Part shown: positions 39,835-54,800 of the stretch, piece after piece
Numbering within the stretch: the stretch's first letter is position 1
Layout of the letters: each line of letters opens with the position of its first letter
Origin: Asparagopsis taxiformis
Lineage: Eukaryota > Rhodophyta > Florideophyceae > Bonnemaisoniales > Bonnemaisoniaceae
DNA: 64,000 bases
Assembly (NCBI GenBank): GCA_030407315.1
Contig: JALQPE010002403.1
Coordinates: 186,001-250,000 of the forward strand
Direction: 5' to 3'
Made by a program: the position numbers and the translations under genes
The notes under the pieces: model-generated
What the model was told of the DNA's origin: nothing
Seen by the model: only the letters and a program-made list of their open reading frames with translations
Database searches by the model: none

Positions 39835-42800
39835 CTATTGTAAAGCGCTACCTATACTGTCCACAATCAATTCATTCTCCAGTTCATTCTTCGACAGCCT
39901 CTCCAGCGTGCTAGATATTGCCGCCACCATCGATCCCCAATCCTCGATCTGCCGAATGCTGTTCTCCCATCTTTCATTCACCGTGTCACCAAATCTCTCC
40001 GCAAACGTTTCGTCGCTCCCAATGTGCCTCGCCAACCCTTCCAGCCAGTGCTCATCCTTCGTCACGACAATGTCACTCTTCATCGCCCGATTGATCAAAT
40101 CGCTGAATCCAACCAATCGCAGCATTATCGCACTTTTCATTCCAGCTTCCCGCATCCCCCGTTTCACAAACTGCACCACATCTGCATTCCACTCTTCCAA
40201 ATTGCGCAGTACAAGTGCTGATGCCAGGTAGTACGTGATGTCTCCAACTTCCTCCTCTCTCAAGTACTTGCTCAGAGCCGCCTCCTGCGTTTTCAACATC
40301 TCATTCGCCTTCAGGCCATCATCGTTTCCATTCCGTGCCGGTCCAGACATTTCGATAATGTAGATCGCCAATTGCACCATATGCGGAATTAGACATGCGT
40401 TCGAGTGCGGCCCGCCGCCCTTTGAGTGTTCCGAGAAAACAGCACTGCCACCTTCGGCAAATCGCAACATGCTTCTCCCGAGGTCATACAACGTTGTATT
40501 CGACTGTGAAAGACTTGTGCGCCCAAGCGAAGATAACCGTCCAAAGTATCCGTCCACAGCAGCTGTGTAACTTGCCTTTGCAGACTTGATAGCCCCTAGA
40601 TCTGTGCCGCTCACATTCTGCTTGAATATAATCGGTGGCCGAACCGGGAACATATTGTTACAACGCGTCTGAGAGTTACGCAGTGACGCACCGTCCCATT
40701 CGTCTCTTCGCGACCCTCGGTCGACCCGTGCCGCTTCCTTATGACATGAAGGGTGAATAGCGTTCAAATGAGTTACTGTAGTGTAGCAAGAGCTGTTGTT
40801 CGATCGTGACGGTAATCCTGGTGATCCTCTTGCCCTACTGGAACACCACAGCTCCCAATCTAGTCGTGCTGATCCACCTTGATTTGTTCCACTTTCTGAA
40901 CCAGTTCGAGAACCTGCTCCCGGCGGCGACTCTGATAACAAATCCAAAGGTACCTTCTTACAAAATACATAAAAGGAAAGCGCTTCTTCCGGACGACACA
41001 TAAACCCATCACCACACACCACACAAGAGGGGCCAACTTCATCTGGTAATTCGTCAATAAGCTCCATTACTGCAGATTTCTGATTGCCGCTCGAGTCCGC
41101 CCTCTCTTCTTTCGATTCTTCAGCTGAAGTATGGAACCCATCCGAAGTTCGAACGCTTAGTCCCGTCTCCTGTAGTATAGCAACCCTTGAAGCCAACGCT
41201 GCTTCTCTGCGTGCCTTTCTGATTGTACTTCGTTCCTTCTCAATTTCCTCACGAATTTCATCGTCTCTGGCAAGAGCTTCCAACAGTTCTTCTGTCGTTG
41301 TACCGATCGAGTTCTCAGAAACAGCCATTTCTAGTTGGCAGAGCGCTGGTACAAACCTTGTCTGTTCTTGCAAAATATTTCGCAGCATTGTGCCCGCACT
41401 TTGTGGGCCTCCATCGCTTCTAAGAAATAGACTGAGTCCAGTCAGCAGGCGCAAAACAAGCGGAGGGGCTTTGCCCTGCAATCCATCTTCCCATTTCTCC
41501 TTGTGTTCACTTCTTGGAATTGGAAACCTTGCAGAAATATACTCTGTTGCACGGTTTCCAATCTTCGTCTCAATAGCTCGCGACGCAAATGCATTCCCTC
41601 TCAAGTCACGAGGCGTTGCTGAAAGTACGGTTCCCAGCTGGCGAGCTTTTTGCTGTTCTCCATCATTGGCATCAATACAATCCCAATCAACGAAAAAGTG
41701 GTCCAGCACGAGGTCAATTGCCCCGGGAACCCCTTGAATAAGGAAAGGAAGCAAATGTAATATGGAATTCTCCGCCTTCGGCGAAGTTGCAACAGCGAGG
41801 CGACCCAGAAATACTCTCACGCGCCCCATAACTTCTTCTGGATCATGAGTCGGAACAACTGCTTCATCGGACGCGGCTGCAGTTCGTGTTTCTAGCTCCT
41901 TGCGCTGCTGAGCGAGAATTTGCTCTGCAGCAATCAATAAAGACTCAGCAGATAACACCGCTGCTGGGCTTCCTTGCGCATGTTCAAATGCAGACGCTGC
42001 ACAGTCGAGTAACGTACTGACAGCACCTGCACTTTTCGCAAGCAGCGCCCTATTTTGTGCGACTTCGCACGATGCCCGGAGCAATCGAAGCGCCGGTACT
42101 CGAACAACTGTCTCAGCGTCATCACCCCATGAGCCTACGACACCTAACAGCTTGAAAAGAACTTCTAGACCTCCTACTTCACCAAATACGATTGTGTCCC
42201 CATACAATTCTTCCATATCTTGTTCATCACCTGTCTCCGTAGGTAGTGCATCAACAATAGGTTCTGTTGCTTCCCCATCTAGTCCAGACAGACGATAGAC
42301 GACTACCATTGGGGGATCTGCCCGTACTTCAGTTCTGGTGTCCTCTTCCAAGCTATCCCGCTCCGACTGTAATCTTCGAAAACTGAGGATTGTGCTTCGC
42401 AGGCCTCCGGATCTAGAGCTGGTTCCATTCGACCGACCTGTGTTCGTATGAATGGCACGCCGAATTCCAAAAGTTCGTGAAATCTGAGCAGGTTGAATGC
42501 TCGAAGCCATTGATGAGGCAGATGATCGTTTCCATACATGCTCGTACACTGCCATTATTGGCAAATCCAGCTTAACGACGTTTCCGGCGACCAATAACTC
42601 CATGGCAAAGTCATCTTCGAGCAGTCCAGGGAGGTCCAAATCCTTGCAAATCTTGTTCTTCACATCTCGCATAAGCGGGCCATCGAAAGAGGTTGAGGGA
42701 TATGGATTTCGAGACATACTTCCTCGAATATATTCTTCTTGTGTAGGTGCCTTGTTCAAAGCCAGGAAACAAACAGGTTCTTTCCTTTCAGGGCATAGCA

Positions 42801-45800
42801 TAAGACATAGTTGTTCTAGTAAAATCGCTACTGCTTGAGCATCATTTCTCTCGTTGGCAGTTTTCAATTCTGCAACACAAGCCGAAACAACTGCTGGCAC
42901 GGTCGGCCCGACGAACAAAAAGTCCTTGGATAACAACACTTCACACAGTTGAGACCCACTGTCATCTGTGAGTCTCGTCCTCAGTGATATCAACTTGCGC
43001 ACACATATGTAGGCCCTCTGCAGAGACAAAACAAGCTTATTGTTGTCAACTTCAAACAATTTCTCGCGCAGGGTTGTACGATCAGGAGGAATGACCTCCA
43101 AAGTCTGCCGAAGAACAGATAAGAGTCGTTTCAGAGAATAACCTTCCAGAAAGTTGACAAGCCGCAGTGACGATTCAGCAGCAGCTTCCAGGCATATTAA
43201 TCTTTCTGCACGGGAGCGGATTAGCGCTGCAAGGCGAGGAAGAAATTGCTTAGCAATCAAATATCTCCGATGGCTTCGAGACGTCAATGTCGTCTCCAGA
43301 AGATCAAAGAATTCCTTAGAGTTTTCCCCAACATCTGCGGCAAGGGACAGTGCAGGCCCTGTGAGTACATCTAACAATTGCAGTTGGAGATTTTCTTCAT
43401 GTCCACAAATCAATTCAAGTAACGTGCATGCTTCTCTGCGAACAGATTCACATGGGGTGAAAAGCATTAGTCTGACAATCCAATTGTCTTCTTGAACAGA
43501 GAGCTTATGAAATGGGTGATCCTTTCCATCGCTTCCATGATCTTGATCGTTAGTCACATTTTCTCGGCCAACTCGTTTCCATCCCTGGAAGCACGACTTC
43601 AGTCTTAGGGAGTTATTGAAAGACTCCGTAGGACTGTTCGGTTTCTCCCGTTGCAAAAGCTCCCCGGCTCTCTCTTTCATATCGGCAATCCAAGCAGAGT
43701 GACTATACTTACCCTCAAGCCATTGACTCACGTCAGCTGTGAGAAGTTTAGAATCATGATTGTTCTCCAGGATTTTGTTCATAGTAGCCATGTCAATCGC
43801 CTGTCCAGTGTTTTGACTATCCCCAACTTCTTCATCAGACATAGGCCCGTCAAAGGCAGTTCCTACACTTGATGGAGCTCCTGAACCAGACATTAAATCG
43901 GACCCTACTCGAATGCTTGGTCGTCTCTCATCGACTCGAAGCGTTTCACGCACTGTACCTTGCAGATGACCATCAGTCAGTCCAACTATCGCAACTTCAT
44001 GAGATTCTGCATTCACAGTTATGCGAGGTGTTCCCATGTCTTCGTCAAGCTCAATTCGACGATTTTGGTCATTCACAGGAACTCCAGCAGGTGCAACCGG
44101 AACATCTGGACTTCTTAGGCTTTCTTGAGCTAGGTTCAGAGGTATGCTCTGTTCCACATCTTCAGTCTCTGTCTCGCTGTTTTCAACAGTTTGCGGATTG
44201 AAACCTTCATGACTCGCTGCATCAGTTACGCTCCCGAATGCTTCAACAGCCGAAACACTCTCAATTTGAACCAGTTCAGAATCTGATCTCATCAGTCTTA
44301 GAGCAACTCGCAAGCAAGGTAAAATGATACTCTCGGCAACAGAGGAACAGGTGAGGGCATATTTCGACGCCTTGAACAATATACGAGTTACAAGCCTTAG
44401 CCGTTCTTCCCAACAACAATCATCAAGATTGGCAGTTGACTCTAGGACAGCCATCTCAAATCGAGCAACCGAATGAGAGTCAATAGTTTCAAAGGAGTCA
44501 ATACAAAACTCAATCTTGTTCGCTAGTTCTTTGCAAATTAGTTCAGTTGCATGAATATTGTCATTCACGAGATATGTAATCAAATCGCGGATATTGTCGC
44601 GAACACCAGTCTTCTCACACAGCGAACAGATCTGAAGCATACTAATGGACAGGTCCGAATTGTGAATTATTGACGTGGCAGCCCCATCACGTTTCATAAT
44701 AGCCTGCACCAATCGCACGCATTTCGAAATGAAAGACTGTGTACAGCCATAACAACACGCGCTTCGTCTCGTTTGGGCATAATCTACCTTACGAGTCTCT
44801 TCGGAAAGCAGGAAGGGTGCATGAACGTCTGCAACATCTTCTGGCGTATTAAGATCAATATCATTTGCGTATTGCAATCGGCGACCACCAATCGTATTAG
44901 CGTATCGCACCAACTCGGCTCGTGTCATAGCTAATACACGAATTCCGCGACTCATAGTAGAGAAAATGGCTCGGCATTCTTTCGCGTAAATTACAGCCAA
45001 GGAGGATGTAGTACGGCTTATGACTGTTCCATCAGACTGTTGTGACTTAGATTGGCTCTCACCCCTTGACCTACCTAGAGGGGGCGCTACATTCCGTCCT
45101 ACGACGGTGTTCTGTTCACGGTCACTTGCATCGGCGGAGCCATTGTTGTCAGCGATTGCATCTTCCGTTACACTTACACCTTGTGCAGAGTTCGCTGTTT
45201 CTTCAATATCTTGTGAAGTTTGTCCTTCAAGTATAGCTTCAAGGACAGCCATATCTGAACGTGGTACAACAGAATCAAAAAGATCTGCTAAACCAATTCT
45301 CGCAGTTCCATGTGGTTTGGTTCGGTCTTTGGTTTCTTCTACTGGTATTCCTGCAACAAGTGATTGAATGATATTTGAGCGAGTGCGTTTTAGTTGCTCC
45401 ATACAACGATGAACATTCCCAGTTTCCTTCTCGATAATTTTTGATGCCTTCTTTCTGTCTTCTTCGTTTTGGATTGATTCCGCAACATGAGTTGGTTTTC
45501 CGGTAATCGAGAATTCAAATCGACCGTGCTTACAATAACCACATTCATTACATAAGAAGCCATCCAGGTTCTCATAGTTGATGTTCCTACATTGTCGGCA
45601 CTGGTATGCATTCTCGTGACAATTCCGGCAAATTCCGTGACGATCCGTAACTGAACGAGAACATCTGGGACACTGCAAGTTCTCGTTAGGTCTGGTAGTC
45701 GTAATCCCTCGCCGAGAGCCTGTTGTAGGAGCAGCAGTGTTATCTTCTCTTCTCCCCTGGGCATCTCCATTCGGAACTGGCTGAAGAACATCATGTATGG

Positions 45801-48800
45801 AGTGGAATTCAGCGAAATAAAACTTGATATTAGCTGTGGCAACAGGAACAATTAGATCTACCCGTGCCTCTGTCGTTGTTGCTCCGAGTTCTAGGCTCCG
45901 TAGTCTCTTCCACGGATAAGCTGCATTCTTCAATTCAGCTGCATCTGCCACAGTTCGCGAAGAGTATAGTACATCAATTCTTTTCACTCGACGGCTTCGC
46001 CTAGGGTCCACAACTTTGACGGAGATAGAAGATATTTCGTGTACAGGTGCCAAACGGTGCATGATCGCACTATCCGTATATTTCGTCTCGGCTCGAATTG
46101 CATCGAGGCGGCACTCCCGTCGTTCTGAGGCATCCCACATTGAAGATGAACATGTTGTGCAGGGGTCAGCTTCAAGGTAGTAGCCGTCCAAGTCCAGAAT
46201 ACCTGACAAACGTCCATACAATCTTGCATTTGGGTGTGATACCAATAAATTGCAGCGACTCTTCAACAGCGAGGTGATCTTGGCTGTCAAGCTCGTGAGC
46301 AAGCTTTGGCTCTGGAGGCCAAATATATCCTCCTGGCATCCTTCTATGAAAAGTCTCAAACACAGCATCAGGCTGGAAGCGAGGTCTCCAGCATACGGCA
46401 TAGATTCCAATCCCTTCACAAAAGCTGAATGTAACGCTCGAACGAAGCCGTCATTTTCAGATTCAGCTGCTGCCCGAGCAATGGCGAATGAAACTGTATT
46501 GGCAGCTGCATCGCGAGCTTCTCTAATCTGAGATTTCAGCATTACTTGCTGAACGAAGAAATCAAGAATCTGGAAGTTGTCATTCTTGAATATCATAGAT
46601 GATGTTTGCCGAATACTTCCACTAGCGTGAATAAGGTCAGAAAGCGAAATGTGATTCCGTAATACATCTGTTACTCCATCTTCAGTATTCGCTCTTGGTA
46701 AAATTGACTCTGTTGTCCCTGTCGGAGGGCAATCCTGACCATCATGATCAAGTAGTGGTAGGTTTCTCATCACCTTACAACAGTACTCTTCAGAAACAGC
46801 TACTCCACCTGCTATCAAACACAGGGCTTTCACCTGCATCTGACCTTCACATATACGCGTTGTATCGTAGACAGCAGACAGAACATGCTCATTGTCGATA
46901 ACAAAACTTCTCCAGGTAGCTGGGTGTCGACAAGCTGCTCGATGCAAGTTTTCTAGTATGCTTGCGATCTCAATAGCTGTGTCATAGGATATTAGGCGAT
47001 CCTCTGGTTTGTGTGCTTCAATAGCTCCCTTAAGCCTTGAACATTGCTCCTTGTACAAGTACTTGTCTAATACTTCATTCACAGCATTTCGATTATCCAG
47101 AGAAAGTGTAGAAAGCAGTTTCGTGGCTGTACTCGCAACATCTTGCAATAAGGATGAATCCTGTAATGCTGGGCTTATTGTCTCGCAGAAGTTAATGATG
47201 TCGCATAACACATAACGCGGTAAGGAACGCATCTGTTCAGTTATCAGAGAGCTGGCGGCAGATCGAAAAGAATAATCCAACACTTGAAGCGTTGCAATCA
47301 TAACGTTCAGGAAAATGCTTCTCTCAAGTCCAAGATCTTCGGCAACTTGAAGATCCATGTCATGTGTTGTGCCTGTTTGCCTTCGGTTACCGTTTGGTGC
47401 AAGGAGATCATAGCTGAGGCCTGGGACACCATTATTCCACACCCCTAAGGACATAAACTTCTCAGTTGGTCCGAGGTCTCTGGTAGGAATAGACTCGTGA
47501 ACTCCTTTTTGAACAAGAGTCCTCATTCTTGCATGCATTGCTTCCAATAGACTGAACAAAGCCATAGGAATATTATGTTCGTGCAGATGTGCTGGAGTAG
47601 TTGAGCCCCGGGCAGCGAGCAACACTCTCAACATCAAGAAAACGACACCGCTATTTTGTGAAGCATTTGCGGACATGTGCTGACCATTTGTCAAAGCTTT
47701 TAGATCGGCAGCCATTCTTTTCATCTCTTCGTGTAGACTTGGAACAAAACTTGATTCGAAGAAACCCTTCAGACGTTCAATTCGGAGTTCCGCGGGAGTG
47801 TGCGAAGAGAGGAGTTGAGCAATAGTTTCTACAGCATCCAAGAAGCGCCATTTTCCTTGCAATCCTTTGCTGTCATTGTGGAAATTCAACACTTGGGACA
47901 GGAACTCGTTTGTTAAACCACGTATTCCCCTTTGGATAGCGAGGCTTGCGGGGGAAATTTGTTCTTCTCTTCCGTCCGCATTACTCTGTTCGTGACCCTC
48001 ATCTGCAACACTACCTCGGATCAGGATATGGTCCTCCCTGTGAGAACCCTGAACGCAAGGTTTAGAGCTGCGGAGGCAGTGCGTGCAAAGATCAAAATCT
48101 TCGCAATCGTTACAATGCCACCATTCTTGTTCACAGACTTTCCCGCAGCTATCGCACCGATAAGCCCATCTCTGAGTACCATTGTCGGCATCATCATTTC
48201 CAGCTTCCGGTTCCGTTGTCACTGTTTGACTTCCTTGTGGTTGATCAGATTGCTTTCTGAAATTTGATACCAGTAACGAGGCTACCACAGATTCAACTGG
48301 TGAGCCAATATTCATCGTAGCTTCATGTGGAGAATCAAATAACTCAATAAGCCTCTGTGCCGCACTCAATCTCATCTTTTGATCGAGCGAACACAAGAAG
48401 CGAATCAGTAAAGTATGAGATGTGGATTGCTCATTAGGTCCAGATTGCAAACCGTTCAGCTTATCTCGAACCATGCGAGCAACGATAATGTCGATCACAT
48501 CTATGGTTGTTGAATATGAGGACTTATATAACGCACGACCTGTGCGACCCAGTCCGTCATGGGATAGAAGCGCTTGATCTACAAGATTGTCACTTGGCAT
48601 CATCTCGCCGTAACTGCGAATCCAAGTTGAACTTTGCCCCTCGTCTAGTGCACAACCACATGATATCAATGCCCTCGCTAAACCTCCAAGAGAAAACAAG
48701 CATTTCTCGATATTGCCAATTTTAGGTAGAGCGCCATTGCTAATTTGCTGGGAAATGTAGGTTTCATTAGTTTCCCGTACTGCTTGAGACAACACAATGT

Positions 48801-51800
48801 TCGCTCCAGATAGAATAGATGTTGCTGATGTTTCTTGGTCCAATAAATGGTTTTGCGCACACCATTTTACGCAGGGCTTCAGTATATGTTCGAGAAACGT
48901 GGGGTCTCGTGATTTAGAACCATCAAAGGTAGTAGACCACAGATTATTAATCTCAAGCAAAATGTTGCCACCTTTTTCCGCGACCTGATATTGTGTCCCG
49001 TCAACAATGGACAAAAGAGCTAGAATGGCTGCTTGATCTTGAGTGAGAGGATGTTTCAACTCCTTTGGTTTGAACGTGTCAAAGTCCACAGGACTCAGGT
49101 TGGGATATCTCCTGGACTTATCTTGATGGGAAGCCTCTCTCTGCTTCTGAAGCTTCTCGAGATGTTGGGATTTCTCACTCTCAAATAAAAGTTTGCGTTC
49201 CGTAAACTCAATTGTACTCACAGCAAAAAGTTCAAGTGAATCCAAAGCAACAAATCCATCACCAGTTGTTCTACCGTCTCCATGAGCCAGCCGTGGAGTT
49301 AACTCAAAACTTACTTTCTGAGGAGAACGAATGCTTTCTGGCACTGATAAAGGAATGTCCAGCCATCGTTTTACACCATTCTGCGATGACCACTTCAAAG
49401 TTCTTCCAAACACCTTAACTTCTGCGGGAACTCTGTTGCGAGAACGATCAGTTCCACCAAAGCATAGTCTTGCTCCGACGACAACCAATGATTGGTTTTC
49501 AATTCGCGCTGTAAACCGTAAAGGTTCATTTTCTTTGGCACTCAAAACGCAGTCTCCTCCACTTCCAGCCAGAGTAACTCCCATACGCTCATAGTTCAGA
49601 GAAGGATCTTGGTCAATGTCCAAACCCTCAATTGTGATAGATTCAGACACTAATCGGCACTTCTCGAAGAAACCAACAGTCTCCGGTACAGGGTTATAGC
49701 CTAGAGCAGAATCTTTCTGGGAATACCGGGATTTGAGGGCCCGAAGTCTTCTGGCCTCTACAATCCTTGAGAAAACGCTTTCTTCTTGCTTCTGCAGCCG
49801 TGGTGAACTTTCCACTAAATCCACCCGATGCAAGCTCCCATCATCCAGGACAAGAAATGAGCCCCCCAACGCAGGCTCTCCTTTCATATGAGATGGGGAA
49901 AAGGGAGATAATCCAAGGAAAGAACCTGTTGCATTTCCACTGAACGAATGCACAGCGACTGCTCCATCTTGAGACATATGAAAGACTCCACCAGACTTGA
50001 GAGCTTCTCCTTTCCTGAAAAAAATGAAGGTGCAACCCACCCCTGGAACCGGAACAAACTGCATATCTGATTCTGCTCCTTCAATTTCATCACAAAGATG
50101 CAAAGATTTGAAGGATGCCTGTATTTGCCCTTGATCGATTCGGAAGGATACACGCAAACACAGAAATAGTCCACTTCGGTACGATATCACGATTGAAGAC
50201 TCTGTCGATAAGTAAGCCATTCTAGATACCTGCAACATTCGGGAATCATTGCGACCACTTCCTAATTTGCCACACAGCACAAATTCGGGAGACTGTGTGC
50301 CATGGCTGGAACCGTGGCAAATGAACAAATTGTTCTCAGATGTGACAACAAGAACAAAATAGGATTCCTTCTGCGCGACAGGATTAACAATTGGAACCAA
50401 ACATGCTGCTATAATCACTGGCTCACCACTATTCCTGTTAGCATCAACCGTTGCCTCCTGAATACTTGGCACTTTCGCAAAAAAGCAAGGAGAAAAAGTA
50501 TCAGAAGCTACGTCGAATAACTTCACAAAGTGTGCTGTGATCACTATCAACATGGTGTCTTGTCCCTCGACCCATGAGGCTCCAATAAGTCTGTTATCCA
50601 TATTGGATCCATCATACTGACTCAAGCCAATTTCGATGTCTATGTTTCTCCACACATCACTGGCAGAGGCAACGTTCCTTGCTAAAACAACGACCCGATC
50701 ACGACCGGTCACAAGAAGCAAGTTGGAGTTTTCTGGATGGAACTGAATATCTCGAATTTCAAAAGCAACGCTGGCACGACTTGCGTGAGACGGCGTCAAT
50801 TTCTCTAGTGGGCCTCCAGTCTGGGTAAGTGCTTCCTTGGCATCAACAAATTCGATGACACCCGACTGATCTCCCACTGCGAGAATCTTCTCGAAGGAAG
50901 AATAAGAAATAAGTGAACCAGTTCGGTCATCCTGGTTATTCTTCGAAGTTGCCTCGAAAGAGCCATTCTTCAGTAATCTGGTTAACTTTGCCATTTTACG
51001 ATTCTCACAAGACTTTTGAGAGGATGAGGAAACCAGACATTTTTCAAATTCATCCCTTAGTTCTTCCAGGGATGTCCACTCGGCTGATTTGTCCGTTCCA
51101 GTCTGGTCATGAGAATTGTCAATTTCTTCTATGAGGAACTGGACCGACTTCAGAATACAGTCGATACCATTTGGAGACGTTGCAACTTTCCGAAATCCCT
51201 CATGCAACTGCTGCCAATGTTGAGAGTCAGTTTCCAGGCTGAATTTCTTGATGCTGCTAAACTCTGTAACTAACAATTCATGAAGTTGCAGTTCCAGTGC
51301 AATATCACGCCCACGATCTATTGAAGGTGACTGCGGTTCAGGTCCATCTATAACAGTGGGTTTCGGCGGTGAGTTGACCTCCGGACGTTTGGAATCCTTC
51401 AGACATTTACAGCTCTTTCGTTTCTTGAATTGCCCAGCTGCAAGCGATTGTGTCTGGGGTTCATGAGAGTTGGAGTTGCTCCCTTCGCCATCTTCTGAAG
51501 CTGACATTGTATGCGAAGCATTTTCCTGCTGAGGATCTGATCCAGCTCCACAATCACAGAAAAATCGGCTGAACTTGCTGTAAGCTAGCTCGCATCCTTC
51601 ATGACATACTCTGGCACAGACAGAACAGACGCCCTCCGAGCCAGCTAGATCGCATGTATAGCAGAAGTACCAATGTTGTTCGACAAACTGACTTCCTGTC
51701 GTTGTATATGTACAGAGGGCAGTGTTTTCAACATCTTCTCTAGTACGGGGGGCATGCACATCCGGGTCCTTTGATGATACATTTTCACTTTCAGAAGTCG

Positions 51801-54800
51801 TATTTGTGGAATTACCACGGGCTGGCAACTTTGGAACATCTAGTGGTTCCGATTTTTCAGTGTCATTGGAGTCAGTTTTCGGTCTGAAGCATTCCGCAAA
51901 GTACGGCTGCCGATCTCCGTTGAGACCGATATTCATGCTCTCCAATAAACTGCACAAGAAAAACACGAGATGTTTGGCACTCTTGTTTCCAGGATTCGAC
52001 TGTAGCTTTGCGGTCACAGTCTGAAGTGAATTGAAAACCAACTCAAAAACAGTTGGCTCTAGAAGTAATGGAGAGAGAGTCTGTTCCTTCTGAATGCCTC
52101 TTGATATACGTCCGTAGCATATTGATACTCGCACGATAAAGTTGAGCAACCTTATCCGACTTTCTAGAGTTATATCAGCTTCTTCACAGAATAACTTCTT
52201 ACTAATCTCAAACAGTTTCAGCAATATTCTTGATGCGTCAACTGTGAAGTCAGCGCCTACTATACGTTCAAAAACGGCTAGCAACCCGTCATTCAGTGTA
52301 GCAGATTGCATTACAGATCGGCGAATCATGCGCATACCAAACGTAGTCTCATCACTCAAAAGCAATTGACACAAACTATCAATGGTCACCGTACGCCACA
52401 CATCGCAGCTTTCACAAGCTTGAGTTAGAAAGGATAAGGACTGTGCATGCGCAGAAACGGCAACAGCCGATTCTTCAAGAGGAATCAACAAAGTTGATAG
52501 CGACGTTTTCAATGAGAACTTGGGCAACTCATTAGTCAGCCATTGTGCAACTGCTGACCCATACTCCTCAGATACTTCAGACATACCGAGAGCAACCCGT
52601 AGAGCATTTTGGTCGAACTCATTATCACTTCCACTTTCTTGTGCAAATTTACAAAACAGGTGCACTCGAAACGCCGAGGGAGTTTCATAGTCCATGATCT
52701 TATTCAACCCGCTAACTCGTGCAATAAATCGGGCCACTTCGGAAGGTTTCCCTTTCAGTGTACCAGAAGATTCAAAAGTCAAGACTATAAACCTCTCGAG
52801 GAACCAAAGAATAGCACGAGATAAGTGTGGTGAGGACTGTGGTAAGATTATGACAAACTTCGAAACTTCAAAGACAACCTTACTCATTGCTGAGAGTTGT
52901 TCACTGTTCAACCGGTCTAGCAGATGCCCTACAGATATTATAGCATCGCCCAAGAGTTCTGTCATGTTGCTGATTCCCATAGCCCGCACATAACACATTG
53001 CAAGTTGCAAGCAGGAAAACATTGCCAGCGCTGTCGTCATGTTGGTTTCAAGGGGTGGTCGGTTCAGCAATTTGTCGTCGACATTGTCGAATTCTATGGA
53101 TGAAGTTTTCTCAAAAACTTGTCGTAGAGATGTGAAGTTCGTCGTAACGTCTTCGGAAACATAATCGGATAGTATGTCCACGGAATTCATCAACACTGAG
53201 GAAATAAATGACACCATATCTCCATCGCTAAATATATATGCGTGATCTGTTAGCTTCCCGTTGAGTGGATGCAAAATCGCCATACACTCAGCTGTATAAA
53301 GTAATTGAAGGGAACCACCCGCCCTCTCGTTAATCTGTTCTGTGATGTATTTGTTGAGCGAAGGGGATCGAAGCGCTTTCATGCAAAGAAATGGGCTGGA
53401 AAACGAAACCTTCTGAACATCTTCAGAAGATGGAATAACACCATCAAAGCCAAAATGGTGGACAGTATCTAAAAGATGCAATGACTTTTGCAGCATCAAG
53501 CATCCCCAGAAGAAGTGATAGTGAATGACACTAATTCTTCGATCAGCTTGACGTGGAAAACCCCCAGTTTTCACATCTCGCGTCTTATCTGCAGCACCAA
53601 TTGGATTCTTCCACCTGCGTAAAGAAGCAACTTGACATATGCTGTCTAACAAGTTTGGCACATTTCCAAGAACGGCGACCAACTGTTGCAGTTTCTCTTC
53701 TGAACATTTCATGATTCCGTCAGAGAAGTCTAAATTACCCTTTTCCGGTTCGTACCGCGGTAGGATTGGGTCAATCAATCCGTCAGAATCTCTATTATAG
53801 AGTGTTGATATCGCGATTCGAGTACTTTCACAATGTTCACGGATTCCCATCGCCAATGAAATAGCATCGCTCAGAATTATCAATGAGGAAGTTCTATGAC
53901 TAAGAGATGAATAAGAATTGTCTCTTTCGTTAGTCGAGGTAATGATATGATTTGCAATCATGCCCACAACCTCTACGGCATTTTCTTCGGAGAGAAGGGA
54001 CAAAAGTAGTGTGAGGACATTCTCAGAGGGAAGACCCCGAGAAGACTCAATGTTTGGCTCAATGGCGTATTCAGGTTCGTCCTTGCGTTCGAAAAATGCA
54101 GTCAATAACGACCTAATTATGACAGATTCCGTGCTGCAGCTTAATACTCCTGTTAGAATTGGGTTAATCTTCTGACATGAATTAGTCAAGGAGCGAACAA
54201 CAGATGACCATTTCATTTCTCTTGAGGGTGACGGCAAGTCACCAATATTTCTCACTAAAATAGGTCCAATGAGGGAACCAAAATCAGCCATTGCTGCCCT
54301 CAAGTCATAGCTTGCAGAGGAATTGCTCAGGTAAAAGAATCCTGCACTTTGGCATATGTTCACACTGAACTCGGTAAAATCTAGTTCAGCATATTGTTGA
54401 AGTGAATGACTACGACTCACCCAGTGTGCCAATGTATCAAGCGCCAATGCACCAACCTCTCGATGGCGCTCAATTCGTTCAGCCTGTTCAGGATCAGCTT
54501 CCAGGCCTTGCGCTACGTTTGTTGAAATTGCAAAGCCATCCTTAGATCGTTGGTCGAAAACGTCTAGCGTAAACGGTGGGCTCTCTGTGCGCGAGTTTGG
54601 TCCATCAGACGATGCATCGGATTCATCCGGCTGTGAAGTGGGTGTTCCTTCTGAAATTGAAACAACTTGTTCTTCAATAGACTCCTGGCGGCACTGGCGA
54701 CCCGCGGCAATAAATAGTCTAGAAAGGAGACCCATCATTCCGTCAGATTCACCCGCTCGAATTGCATATTCTTCACATGCCTGATATACAGTGCGGGCTG